From assembly GCF_004135205.1 (NCBI RefSeq), contig NZ_CP035490.1, positions 2,621,501 through 2,685,500 on the forward strand: 64,000 bases of DNA, given 5' to 3'. Every line of letters begins with the position of its first letter. Within the stretch, counting starts at the first letter, position 1. The position numbers were made by a program, and so were the translations under genes. Positions 27,154 through 35,712 of the stretch are shown here, one piece after another. The DNA is from Hahella sp. KA22 (lineage in GTDB: Bacteria; Pseudomonadota; Gammaproteobacteria; Pseudomonadales; Oleiphilaceae). The notes beneath the pieces were generated by a model. The model was not told the origin of the DNA, ran no database searches, and worked only from the letters and a program-made list of their open reading frames with translations.

Positions 27154-27498
27154 CAGGAGCTCCTTTTTTTGTTATGGGATAGGGCGACTTCCGCGTCGCT
27201 GGCGTGACCGCGGCAGAATAAAAACAAACGGCGGCTTATCAGGCACAAGAATAAAATCGTTAAAAAAGAGGCTCCAATTGATTGCGCATAGCCTGAGAAT
27301 AGGTTTTTTAAATGGAACTAATCTTCGCTGGTCTAATATCACGTGGAGTGACGCAGCTCAGGTGGCCATGTCGCTATGCATTTTTTTGGTGGCTTAGTGA
27401 GTGGGTAAGGTGGCGTGACGGTAAGAGGTCAAGCTTCTCTCCAGCCGCATTAAGCAAGCCATACAGCCAGAGAGAAGCGGATAGAAGAATAGGGGAGC
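27154..27498. other. Intergenic region upstream of the mini-LysR gene and downstream of the exopolysaccharide locus
   Basis: 345 bases without a credible gene. A 9-bp inverted repeat (gcttctctc 27433-27441 / gagagaagc 27470-27478) with a 28-base loop lies just after the end of the SGNH gene (read on minus) and may be a weak terminator. The stretch marks the left edge of the polysaccharide locus. Confidence 0.35.
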
Positions 27499-28521
27499 TT
27501 AACCGCCCTGTGCGGCGGAGAAATTAATGTGCTCTTGTTTAAGTGCGGTGATGAAATCCTGAGTACGCTTTTTAATTGACGCGTAATCCAGATGATACTG
27601 GGTGTCATAGAAGGCGGTGGTGGGATACAGACCCAGCTGCGGTTCGCCAATCATCTGCACGCCCAAGTTGGCGTAAAACTCTTTGATCTGCTGAAAGCCG
27701 GACGTCTTGCGGTACTCGGGGAAATCAATAGTGTTTGGCCAAGTGGCGTAAACCTTGATGTTGTTAGCCTTGGCGTATTCAACGAACGCTTTGATAGCCT
27801 GCGCGCCGCGGGATTCCGTATCAATACCAATGTTCACCGGCTGATACAGGGACAACCGGCGCTTCACTTTGTCTGAAACAGCGGGAAAGCTTTCCGGCAG
27901 TCTGTCGCCATGCTCGTTGGAATCGAAGGCATTAAGTGGCTGGTTCTCTTTAGAGGCAAAGCGCCAAACATCAATAACTCGGGTGAGGTCCGTGGCCATC
28001 AGTCCCTCGACAATCTCCGGCAGCGGCTTCTGTTTGAACCAGGTCGCTGCGCACCCCAAGCCGTAGTTAAGTTCGATAGGATTCCAGCTGTCATGCTTAT
28101 ACTGGGGGTACTCAAACGCCAGTAATGCCGTGTCTCCGGGCTTCAGCGCGCGTTTGGCTTCGCTCAGCGTCAGGTCTGGTCCCATGGAGGCTTGCAAGCC
28201 GAAGTTAAGCGCATTGAGATTGAGTTCGTCGCTAAGCATTTGCGCGGAAAACCCGGCGCGTACGCCGGAGCCTCCGATAAGCAACAGATTGGGTCCTTGC
28301 ATGCGCTCAGCCAGGTCTATGCGGGCGTTCACTTGATCGCACAGTGTCTGCGACGATGCGGTCGGACGGCCGATAGTGCTGGCTGTAATCGCTGTGTTTA
28401 TCGCCATCAGGGCAGCCGCGGTCGCCAGCGCGCCGATGATAAACTTAAGCGGGTTGCCGCGCTCCTGTTGCGAATCAGTTTGTACGTGCGAGCGTGGTGT
28501 CTCGTTACTCATCTTGGTCAT
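27499..28521 (-). CDS. SGNH-like membrane-anchored partner of MBOAT acyltransferase
   Basis: A 340-residue protein with one N-terminal membrane helix (FIIGALATAAALMAINTAI) and an extracytoplasmic domain. The opening of the domain, LLLIGGSGVRAGFSAQML, fits the nucleophile block of SGNH hydrolases (Gly-Gly-Ser), and HLDYASIKKR near the C-terminus would place the catalytic Asp/His as in DltD/AlgX-like proteins; DxxH is not fully canonical (YHLDY). Directly upstream, 36 bases away, is an MBOAT acyltransferase; such pairs O-acylate extracellular polysaccharides, with MBOAT moving the acyl group across the membrane and the SGNH protein placing it. The role in decorating the polysaccharide of this locus is an inference. 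Confidence 0.7.
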   Translation of the reverse strand: MTKMSNETPRSHVQTDSQQERGNPLKFIIGALATAAALMAINTAITASTIGRPTASSQTLCDQVNARIDLAERMQGPNLLLIGGSGVRAGFSAQMLSDELNLNALNFGLQASMGPDLTLSEAKRALKPGDTALLAFEYPQYKHDSWNPIELNYGLGCAATWFKQKPLPEIVEGLMATDLTRVIDVWRFASKENQPLNAFDSNEHGDRLPESFPAVSDKVKRRLSLYQPVNIGIDTESRGAQAIKAFVEYAKANNIKVYATWPNTIDFPEYRKTSGFQQIKEFYANLGVQMIGEPQLGLYPTTAFYDTQYHLDYASIKKRTQDFITALKQEHINFSAAQGG

Positions 28522-28557
28522 GATTTACGTCGTTTCCGTGTTACGAGTCCTGATGCT

Positions 28558-30114
28558 TTAAAACTGGAAGTAAAGGAATTCGGTTTCCGCTGCAGCATTG
28601 ATGGCGCGCAGGGAAATATACAGCAGCACGCCTACCGCGACGGAACTCCACGCCCGCATGCTGACCAGCGATGGCAGATAGCGGCGCGGCGCCGGCAGGG
28701 ATCTTTCGATCTCGTCGAAATCCGCTGTGGGGCGCTCCGAGCGCAGCAGTTCTAAAGTACTGGGCGCAAAGAATGCAATGACGGCGGCGCCAAACGTCCA
28801 GATCAGTCCCATGTAGAAGTCCGTGCGGTAGTTTTCTGCGAACAGGAAAACGGAGTTCTGCAGTCCCAATGCTTCAATCAGCGGGCGGAATTCCTCCGGC
28901 GCGGAGAGGCCGTGGAAACCGAACATGGCGTTATAGAACGCCATGGCGGCGTCAAAGCTTTCTGCGCGAAACACCACCCAGGCGATAACCACGGAAAAGA
29001 ACGTGATTGGCAGAGACAAGTTGCTGATCAGGCCTTTCAGAGGCTTCAGCATTGGTTTGTCAGCAATGGCCCGCCAGCCGTGGTTGATCATCAGATAGGA
29101 GCCATGCAGGCCGCCCCAGATGACAAAAGTCCAGGAGGCTCCATGCCAGAGTCCGCCCACCAGCATGACAATCATCAGGTTGATGTAACGACGCCAGCGC
29201 GATACGCGTCCTCCGCCCAGTGGGAAATAGAGATAGTCCCGCAGAAAACGCGATAAGGTCATGTGCCAGCGGCGCCAGAAATCGATAATAGAGCGTGACT
29301 TGTAAGGCGAATTGAAGTTGGCGGGCAGTTTTACCCCAAACAACATCGCCAGGCCTATCGCCATTTCTGAGTAGCCGCAGAAATCGAAGTAGATCTGGAA
29401 TGTGTAGGCGAGGGCGGCGGCCCATGCGATGAAGAAGTGAATATCTCCCCCTTCGGTAGCTCGGGCGAAGAATGGCGTCGCGAATGCGCCCAGGGGGTCG
29501 GCGATCATGGTTTTCTTCGCCAGACCAATAGCGAAGATCGCCAGACCGACGGCGGCGAGCCGCATTAACTTGTCATTGGACGGCGGCGCTTCGAACTGGT
29601 TCATCATCTCCTTGTGATGAACAATGGGGCCGGCGATCAACTGTGGGAAGAAGCTCACAAACAGGCCATAGCGCGCGGGGTCGGTGGCTTCATCGCTGTC
29701 GCTGCGCGCGACGTCAACCAGAAAGGCGATCTGCTGGAATGTGTAGAAGGAAATACCAATGGGCAGCGCCAGTTTTGGCCAGTCCAGCTCAATGCCGAAC
29801 AGGGCTTCGATATTACCTTCGATGAATCCGAGGTACTTGAAAACGGCCAGCAAACCCAGGTTAAAGCACAGCCCGACGACCAGGTCGCTGCGGTGTTTGC
29901 GGGTGCGTATGCGTTCGGCGATCCACAAATTGACCGCCAGCGAGCCGATCAGTAAAGGCAGATAGCGCCATTCCCACCAGCCATAGAAGCCGAGGGAGAG
30001 AATGAACAGGACAATAAACGCCGGGCGTTTCCCCAGCGCTCTACGCGCCAGATAAAACAGCAACAACGACAGGGGCAGGAATACAAATAAAAATTCGTTT
30101 GAATTAAATAGCAT
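28558..30114 (-). CDS. MBOAT family O-acyltransferase (AlgI-like)
   Basis: A 518-residue integral membrane protein with more than ten hydrophobic segments. MBOAT hallmarks are present: PIGISFYTFQQIAFLVDV, FFPQLIAGPIVHHKEM, the conserved region DFWRRWHMTLSRFLRDYLYFPLGG, and the catalytic His in MLVGGLWHGASWTF. AlgI-type enzymes acetylate extracellular polysaccharides using cytoplasmic acetyl-CoA. The start at 30114 (MLFNSNEFLFVFLPL) matches the family N-terminus; seven more codons are open upstream without a ribosome site. It is the first gene of a two-gene unit with the SGNH protein. Confidence 0.88.
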   Translation of the reverse strand: MLFNSNEFLFVFLPLSLLLFYLARRALGKRPAFIVLFILSLGFYGWWEWRYLPLLIGSLAVNLWIAERIRTRKHRSDLVVGLCFNLGLLAVFKYLGFIEGNIEALFGIELDWPKLALPIGISFYTFQQIAFLVDVARSDSDEATDPARYGLFVSFFPQLIAGPIVHHKEMMNQFEAPPSNDKLMRLAAVGLAIFAIGLAKKTMIADPLGAFATPFFARATEGGDIHFFIAWAAALAYTFQIYFDFCGYSEMAIGLAMLFGVKLPANFNSPYKSRSIIDFWRRWHMTLSRFLRDYLYFPLGGGRVSRWRRYINLMIVMLVGGLWHGASWTFVIWGGLHGSYLMINHGWRAIADKPMLKPLKGLISNLSLPITFFSVVIAWVVFRAESFDAAMAFYNAMFGFHGLSAPEEFRPLIEALGLQNSVFLFAENYRTDFYMGLIWTFGAAVIAFFAPSTLELLRSERPTADFDEIERSLPAPRRYLPSLVSMRAWSSVAVGVLLYISLRAINAAAETEFLYFQF

Positions 30115-30520
30115 ACTTAAATAACGTCCCTGCATTATTTAATTGGGCGCAGGCAGAAACAATAGCAAATTCAATCCATAAGAAGCCGCCGTCAAAACAA
30201 GGTTTGAAGGTTGCGGAAGTTGGATTAAATCCTGGTATTGTTCTGATTGAGCAGAGCGCCGCCTGTTGCTCCGCGCCTTATGAAATTAATAACAAAGTGT
30301 CCGCTTTTCCTCTTGTGCGGCGGCGTGAGGAATGCGTCACGGGCGTTAGTTTACGAGTAGATTGCTGCAATAAAAAGACCATTAGAGACAAAAGTCCTCT
30401 CACTTATCAAAGAGTGAGAAGACTTTCATAATTAAGCGTGCAATCAGGGCGCATTTTATATATTTAACGCCCTGTTTTGGTTCGCAAAATTTATATATTA
30501 AAAGTTGTTAACTTGTCATG
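30115..30520. other. Intergenic stretch with two hairpins
   Basis: 406 bases between MBOAT (start) and the beta-helix gene (stop), both on minus. It holds a 36-base imperfect hairpin (30391-30426: aaagtc/gacttt plus ctcact/agtgag) and a 7-bp stem cagggcg/cgccctg (30445-30451/30468-30474) followed by TTTT on the plus strand. These may terminate the beta-helix transcript. No gene is credible. Confidence 0.4.
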
Positions 30521-32602
30521 TTAATCCGCATATACAGATACAGGAATTGAATAGCCGTCATCAAACTTGATAATGATGGCGCCAGCTCTGGAATCCGAGC
30601 CACCCATCTTTTGCGAATCAATGCTGATTTCCAGCTCTTTAGTTCCATCCCCGGATATCGTCCCATTGGCGGGCGTTACTTTTATCCAGTCGGCGTGCTG
30701 ATTGATCAATATCTTGAAGTCAGTGTCCGAGCCGCTGTTGCTAAGCTGGATGGTTTTGGCTCCGGGAGACTGGGCGTCCAGATCTACGCGATATGCGTCC
30801 GACGTGATTTTGATTGGGCGCACCGGGATCACTTTCGCCACGCCGTACTCGAAGGCGCCAATATCGGGGCCGGCTCCGACGACCCCGTTGGAGTAGTTGG
30901 CGATATATGTTCCTTTATCGATGGCTGCGCTTTCTTCCAGTAAATTGAACTTGCCGGCGGGCGCATCACGGAAATGCGGCGTTTCATTGGTTACGCCGTT
31001 CGCCTCTGCGCCGCCGTAGGCCTGTACTACGCCCGTCGCCGCCTGCGTGCTGTAAAGCAGGTCAAAATCGAAGTCGGAACCAGGTTCCTGTGCAATATCG
31101 CGAATGCTGTATTGACGTTCTGACCACCCGGCGCTGCTCACCAGCAAATTGTTGCGAGTGACGGCGTTGAAGGCGCGATCCCCGGAGTAACCGGTGCCGT
31201 GCAGGCTATTGGCCTTGGCGTAAACAGTATTGTGGAACAGGTAGGTTGTGCCTTCCGGTTTGACCGTCAGCCCGCCCGCTTTGAAGGCGGTCCAGGCCAT
31301 GCCGCGTTCGTCGCCCAAGTCGTGGATCAGATTGCCGGCGATAAAACTGGGGCCGCGCATATTGGGAGCGATACTGACGCCGTTATAACCCGCTTCCAAA
31401 CGATTGCCGTAAAAGCGCACATTGTGCTGCCCGCCATCCAGCTCAACCAGATCGTCGTTGCTGAAAGCGAAATAGTTGCCGTAAATATCGCTGTCGCGAA
31501 TAAAGCCGCCGTCCCGGGAACCGTTGGAACGGCTTTCCACTACATCATTGAAGCGATGCTTGTCGCCGCCGACGAAGTCGTTGTAACGCAGTACGACTTG
31601 TCCGCGATAGGCCGGTTCGGAATGTTTGGTGGAAACGAGATATGCATTGGGGCCGGAGGGATGTCCGAATTCCCAGGTGTTGGCGCCGGTTCTTGGGTCG
31701 TGCACATAGCTGCGCTCAACAACGACGACGCCTGTTGATTCCAACCAGAACGCGGAATCGTAATTGATGGGATCATCGTCGCTGGGCTTCTCATAAGAGA
31801 TGCCGTCGTTGACCGCCCCGGAAGTGCGACCCCAGCCGGCGACGTCGAGATTGCGGAAGCGCAGGTGATGCGCTTTCAGGCTGTGGATTGCATGCAGTCT
31901 ACCGCCTTTGACTTTCAAGTTTTCAAACATCACGTAGCTGGCGTCGCCGATTTTAATCGCGGTGTAATTGTCGTAGCCGCCATCAATGACGGTTTTTCCA
32001 TCGCCGACAATCTTGGCCCATCCATCCGCTGTCCCGGAGATATTAAGCGCTTCCAGATCCAGCATGCCGCCATCGTAGATGTCGGCAATGGAATACACCT
32101 TGTCCGGATTGATGGGCGGGTCCGTAGGCCAGGTTTTAAACTCCGCCTGGAAGGATTGAATAACTGAGCCGTTTTCCAGCAAAGATACCTTCACCTCATA
32201 CTCAGTGTTTTCCTCCAGGCCGATAATACCGCCGGCAAGTGCGTCATCAGTAGGGTCCGCAACGAGAGAGTAGGCGTCATGCCAGTTCCCGTTTCCTTTT
32301 TTGCGGTAGTACACCTTGTTATTCATTTGTTGTAGATCGGTGCTGCCGTCCAGAACCAGACTGACGGATTCCAACAAAGGCGTTGCGGTAATAGTCGCAT
32401 CCAGCCCGGCGGAGGGCGGCTCAAGGTCGTCGATGACGACAGGAGGGACGGTTTCCTTGTCCGTCGATTCATCCTGGAGTGGTGGCGATGCGCAGCTAGT
32501 GCAAATGGCTGCGATGTAAAACAGTTTCAACAACATACTTATACCGCGAAAACGATGTGAATTTATCGTTTGACGGAAGGAGCTGTTTACTCGATGTCTC
32601 AT
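30521..32602 (-). CDS. Right-handed beta-helix lipoprotein with C-terminal BACON-like domain
   Basis: A surface or periplasmic lipoprotein of about 693 residues. From the ATG at 32602 there is a basic N-region, a hydrophobic stretch and the lipobox AICTSC; a second ATG at 32536 would give a 15-residue signal and is also possible. After a fibronectin-like segment (VYYRKKGNGNWHDAYSLV) comes a parallel beta-helix with the repeated pattern of short strands and Asn ladders (YVMFENLKVKGGRLHAIHSL, HLRFRNLDVAGWGR, VRFYGNRLEAGYNGVSI), as in polysaccharide lyases of the chondroitinase B type. The last ~95 residues (TIQLSNSGSDTDFKI ... WIKVTPANGTISGDG) resemble a BACON carbohydrate-binding domain. Being inside the polysaccharide locus, it may trim or bind that polymer. 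Confidence 0.75.
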   Translation of the reverse strand: MRHRVNSSFRQTINSHRFRGISMLLKLFYIAAICTSCASPPLQDESTDKETVPPVVIDDLEPPSAGLDATITATPLLESVSLVLDGSTDLQQMNNKVYYRKKGNGNWHDAYSLVADPTDDALAGGIIGLEENTEYEVKVSLLENGSVIQSFQAEFKTWPTDPPINPDKVYSIADIYDGGMLDLEALNISGTADGWAKIVGDGKTVIDGGYDNYTAIKIGDASYVMFENLKVKGGRLHAIHSLKAHHLRFRNLDVAGWGRTSGAVNDGISYEKPSDDDPINYDSAFWLESTGVVVVERSYVHDPRTGANTWEFGHPSGPNAYLVSTKHSEPAYRGQVVLRYNDFVGGDKHRFNDVVESRSNGSRDGGFIRDSDIYGNYFAFSNDDLVELDGGQHNVRFYGNRLEAGYNGVSIAPNMRGPSFIAGNLIHDLGDERGMAWTAFKAGGLTVKPEGTTYLFHNTVYAKANSLHGTGYSGDRAFNAVTRNNLLVSSAGWSERQYSIRDIAQEPGSDFDFDLLYSTQAATGVVQAYGGAEANGVTNETPHFRDAPAGKFNLLEESAAIDKGTYIANYSNGVVGAGPDIGAFEYGVAKVIPVRPIKITSDAYRVDLDAQSPGAKTIQLSNSGSDTDFKILINQHADWIKVTPANGTISGDGTKELEISIDSQKMGGSDSRAGAIIIKFDDGYSIPVSVYAD

Positions 32603-33235
32603 GATCAAATATCCCTTTATGCCGAAGCTGGCGGTCGAAAAGACGGCCGGCTCCCTGGTGAATGTAGAAAGCCGGGGTTGAGCCCGGCTTTCATTGGCGG
32701 AACGATCAAACAGGAACCGGCTGGTTCCCGACTTACCTGCAAAAACAGAACCTTCAGTCAATATAGGACGCCAAAACCTGATTTTCCACGTGACAACATT
32801 AACAAGGAGCTTAATGCGCGACCTATCACGCCAGCCATGTGGCGGGCGTCAACCGACAGGTGCGACGAGTACAACGAAAAAATCTCCGGCGCGGTATCAT
32901 GTATGGCGTTTTTATTGCTTCGGAAATTACTATAAGCCATTGATAAAAATAATTAAATTTCCCTCTTGGCATAGTCCTGGCCAGTAAGCCTAGGGTATAA
33001 GGCTTGTTGAAACTTAAATTTATGTAAGAGAATCTATGCGCATTTTGCTTAAGAACCCCAAGCCCGCCGCGCCAATGCTGGATTTTCTAATGTTTCACTT
33101 GTTAATAGATTCCATGTCGTCACTTTTTTACGCGAAATGAAACATTAGAAAATTATCGTTAATGCACTTAAAGTGTGCCCCATTCGACAAAACTGCATTC
33201 CGGTAAAGCATGAATTACGGAAACGAGAGAGCTGC
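32603..33235. promoter_or_regulatory. Divergent control region with hairpin (32667-32692)
   Basis: 633 bases between the beta-helix gene (minus) and a glycosyltransferase gene (plus). It includes a perfect 10-bp hairpin gaaagccggg/cccggctttc at 32667-32692, 65 bases before the beta-helix start, which could be a leader attenuator for that gene. It also includes the long inverted repeat at 33082-33153. The rest is A+T-rich and without a gene; a 121-codon frame at 32570-32935 has no support. Confidence 0.5.
33082..33153. promoter_or_regulatory. Long inverted repeat A: shared polysaccharide-locus element
   Basis: A perfect 16-bp inverted repeat: ATTTTCTAATGTTTCA at 33082-33097 and its reverse complement at 33138-33153, with a 40-base spacer. 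The right arm ends 82 bases before the glycosyltransferase start. The half-site matches that of a second inverted repeat at 45916-45987 at 14 of 16 positions, so this is probably a protein-binding site or RNA structure common to the locus. Confidence 0.7.
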
Positions 33236-34168
33236 ATGAGTAAGGAAATATCCGCCGCTGATATCAGCGTTATTATTCCCATCTACAACAGAGCTGATAA
33301 GCTGAGAGAAGCTCTTAACTGCATTTATAAGCAAACCGTCCTGCCCGGTGAAATTGTGGTGGTGGACGACGGTTCGAAAGACGACCCGGAAGCGGTCGTA
33401 AAAGAATTCAATGATCCGCGCATCAAGTTCAAACGTCAGGAAAACGGCGGTCCCGGCGCAGCGAGAAATACCGCGATGGCGATGGCGACCGGCCGTATTC
33501 TGGCGTTTCTGGACTCCGACGACGATTGGCTGCCGGCCAAGCTGGAGATGCAGATCGCCAAGTGGAATGAATTGGTGCGGGAAGGCAAAGACTGCGTGAT
33601 GCTGGATACCTTTACGTCATCGTCATGTAACGGTGTGGTGAAGTGGCATAGAAAAATCGTGAAGACGGGGTCCAGCTTTGAGGGGCTGATTCTGGAGAAC
33701 ACCATTAATGGCACTTCCAGCGTGATCTGTGAGAAAGACCCAGTGCTGCAGGTCGGTGGATTTCCCGAGACTTATCGTTTCGCTGAAGACCGTTTTGTCT
33801 GGCTGGCGCTGGCGCGTGCGGGTGGTTGTTATACCGTCCCGGAAATTCTGGTGATCAAAAACCACGAAGGCGACAACCTCACTGACGACATGGAGAAAAA
33901 TCTGCAGCACAAGCTGGAGTTTATTCGTCATGTGGAGCGCGAATTCCAGCTGCCCAAAAAGGAAGTGGCCAAGATGAAGCTATGGATGTTCGCTGACTTT
34001 CTCATGGCGTACCGCCGTCGCGGCAACTATGTGAAGTCGGCGGAAATGGGCGGCAAGATGTGGGCATGTGGAGATCTGCACCTTCTAGCTTCACACCCAA
34101 AGGCCCTGGCGGCCATGGCTCTGGTGATGGGACGTCAGAAGCTGCTGGCGATCACAGGCAAAAGTTAA
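33236..34168 (+). CDS. Family 2 glycosyltransferase
   Basis: A 310-residue cytoplasmic GT2 enzyme: ISVIIPIYNRADKLREALN at the N-terminus, the nucleotide-binding IVVVDDGSKDDPE, and the DXD-type LDSDDDWLP. It should add one sugar to the lipid-linked repeat unit; donor and linkage are unknown. I place the start at the ATG at 33236 (GAGAG ahead); a further 21 codons are open upstream but do not belong to the GT-A fold. It is the only glycosyltransferase on the plus strand, directly behind inverted repeat A, and converges with the flippase gene. Confidence 0.88.
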   Translation: MSKEISAADISVIIPIYNRADKLREALNCIYKQTVLPGEIVVVDDGSKDDPEAVVKEFNDPRIKFKRQENGGPGAARNTAMAMATGRILAFLDSDDDWLPAKLEMQIAKWNELVREGKDCVMLDTFTSSSCNGVVKWHRKIVKTGSSFEGLILENTINGTSSVICEKDPVLQVGGFPETYRFAEDRFVWLALARAGGCYTVPEILVIKNHEGDNLTDDMEKNLQHKLEFIRHVEREFQLPKKEVAKMKLWMFADFLMAYRRRGNYVKSAEMGGKMWACGDLHLLASHPKALAAMALVMGRQKLLAITGKS

Positions 34169-34196
34169 GCGTATTCAGCACGAGTCAGCCCCAAAT

Positions 34197-34233
34197 AAAA
34201 AGCCGTTCCGGATTATCCCGGAACGGCTTTTTT
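34197..34233. terminator. Bidirectional terminator between glycosyltransferase and flippase
   Basis: An 11-bp perfect stem (agccgttccgg 34201-34211 / ccggaacggct 34218-34228) is flanked by AAAA on the left and TTTTT on the right, so it can serve both convergent genes. Confidence 0.92.
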
Positions 34234-34253
34234 GTATCCCTTGAGCGTGATCG

Positions 34254-35675
34254 TTAAGACTTCATCAGGAAGGCTTTCAGATCGGAGACCCAGGTTTTGT
34301 GTAACAGCGTATACATGGTCAGATAAGTCACCATGCCGATGGCGATAATGGTGGCTGACAATAACGCTGGATGCAGTGTGGAGTAATAGGTGACGAAAGC
34401 GTATACCGCACCCACCATACAGGTGGCGGCGACGATGCTTTTGTACACTGTCCGCAGCCATTCGCTGGGCTCGATATGCAGCGCCTTCTTCAATCCAATT
34501 ACTTTTGCCGGCGAGGCGATCAGTGTATGCACGATAAAGGCGCAAGCACCCGCCAAGGCGCCCATTTCGGCCCCCATTACAGCGGTAAAGACCAGGGCGG
34601 AACCGGCGGCGATTAACTCAGACGGCAGCGTCAGTTTGTTCTTGGCGACCGCTGTCAATGCCGTGGGAACATAGATCAACGTGTTGCCCACCGCCGCCAC
34701 CAGGGCCAGAATCTGAATCAGCGGCGCAGCCGGACGCCACTCTTCGCCGAACAACGTGGGAATCAGGTACGGCGCCACCAGGGCCAGTCCTACGAACATC
34801 GGCAATACGATGAAGCAGGTGGTGAGAGTGGTGAAGCAGAACATTTTCTGTAAATTGGGCAGGTCATGCTGATTTCTAGAGAACGCGGGGAGGGCGTAGC
34901 TGAGCAAGCCGCCGTAAATGGCGCTGCGAGGCATGTCTATCATTCTGCGGGCGAGGCCGTATACGCCTACCGCCGCAGAGCCGGCAGTGAGACCCAGAAT
35001 GATGGCGATACCACGGTTCATGGCGTCCCAGCTGGCGCCTCGCAACGCCAGCGGCCAGCCCACGGACAATAGCTCCCTAAACACGGACATGCGGAACTGG
35101 GAGCCAATATGCAGCTCACTCGTGCGCATCATGATCACCAGACTTACCAGCGCCATGATGACACTCTGGACGATAATGGCGAAGCTGCCGTATCCGGTCC
35201 AGGCGAGAGTCAGCCCCACTGCCGCGCCAATAAGCTTTCCGCCCATGGTGCGTTTCGCCAGAGACTTGAACTTGCCCTTGCGGCGCAGATCTGCGACATA
35301 AATATGGCCGGTGGTCAGCAGCGGAATATGCAGCACGGAGATAAACATCAGCCATTGAAAGCGCACATCATCGCTGGCGAACAGACTCCCTATCATGACG
35401 GCCGCGGCGGTGACCAGACTCACCACTAATCCGCCCCAGAAGGCGGAGTCAAAATGAGCGGCCTGAACATCGTTCTGCCGCACCAACGGGTCTTCCAGAA
35501 AAGCCACGTAAATAACGCCGATGCCTTGCCCGATGGAAAGGGCGAACAGCGCCAACCCGAGCTCGCCGGGTCCCAGCAGCTTGGCGTAGATGAAGAAAGT
35601 GAAAACGGAAATGAGTACGATGCTGAATTTTTCAACGAAAACCCACATCAACTTCCATGCCCGATGGTTTAACAC
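34254..35675 (-). CDS. Wzx-type polysaccharide repeat-unit flippase
   Basis: A 473-residue membrane protein with about 12-14 hydrophobic helices and the MOP/Wzx N-terminus (VFVEKFSIVLISVFTFFIYAKLLGPGELGLALFALS). The middle has the conserved GVYGLARRMIDMP and FCFTTLTTCFIVLPMFVGLA. It should flip undecaprenyl-pyrophosphate-linked repeat units to the periplasmic face. The start is GTG at 35675 with GGAG eight bases ahead. It is the last gene of the long minus-strand series that begins at ugd. Confidence 0.88.
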   Translation of the reverse strand: MLNHRAWKLMWVFVEKFSIVLISVFTFFIYAKLLGPGELGLALFALSIGQGIGVIYVAFLEDPLVRQNDVQAAHFDSAFWGGLVVSLVTAAAVMIGSLFASDDVRFQWLMFISVLHIPLLTTGHIYVADLRRKGKFKSLAKRTMGGKLIGAAVGLTLAWTGYGSFAIIVQSVIMALVSLVIMMRTSELHIGSQFRMSVFRELLSVGWPLALRGASWDAMNRGIAIILGLTAGSAAVGVYGLARRMIDMPRSAIYGGLLSYALPAFSRNQHDLPNLQKMFCFTTLTTCFIVLPMFVGLALVAPYLIPTLFGEEWRPAAPLIQILALVAAVGNTLIYVPTALTAVAKNKLTLPSELIAAGSALVFTAVMGAEMGALAGACAFIVHTLIASPAKVIGLKKALHIEPSEWLRTVYKSIVAATCMVGAVYAFVTYYSTLHPALLSATIIAIGMVTYLTMYTLLHKTWVSDLKAFLMKS

Positions 35676-35712
35676 ACTATTGACTCCGTATTACAAACTG
35701 ACGAAAACGCCA

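Noticed and set aside
32570-32935. Frame of 121 codons in the beta-helix upstream region
   Set aside because: It overlaps the start of the beta-helix gene on the other strand, contains the leader hairpin, and has no recognisable protein features.
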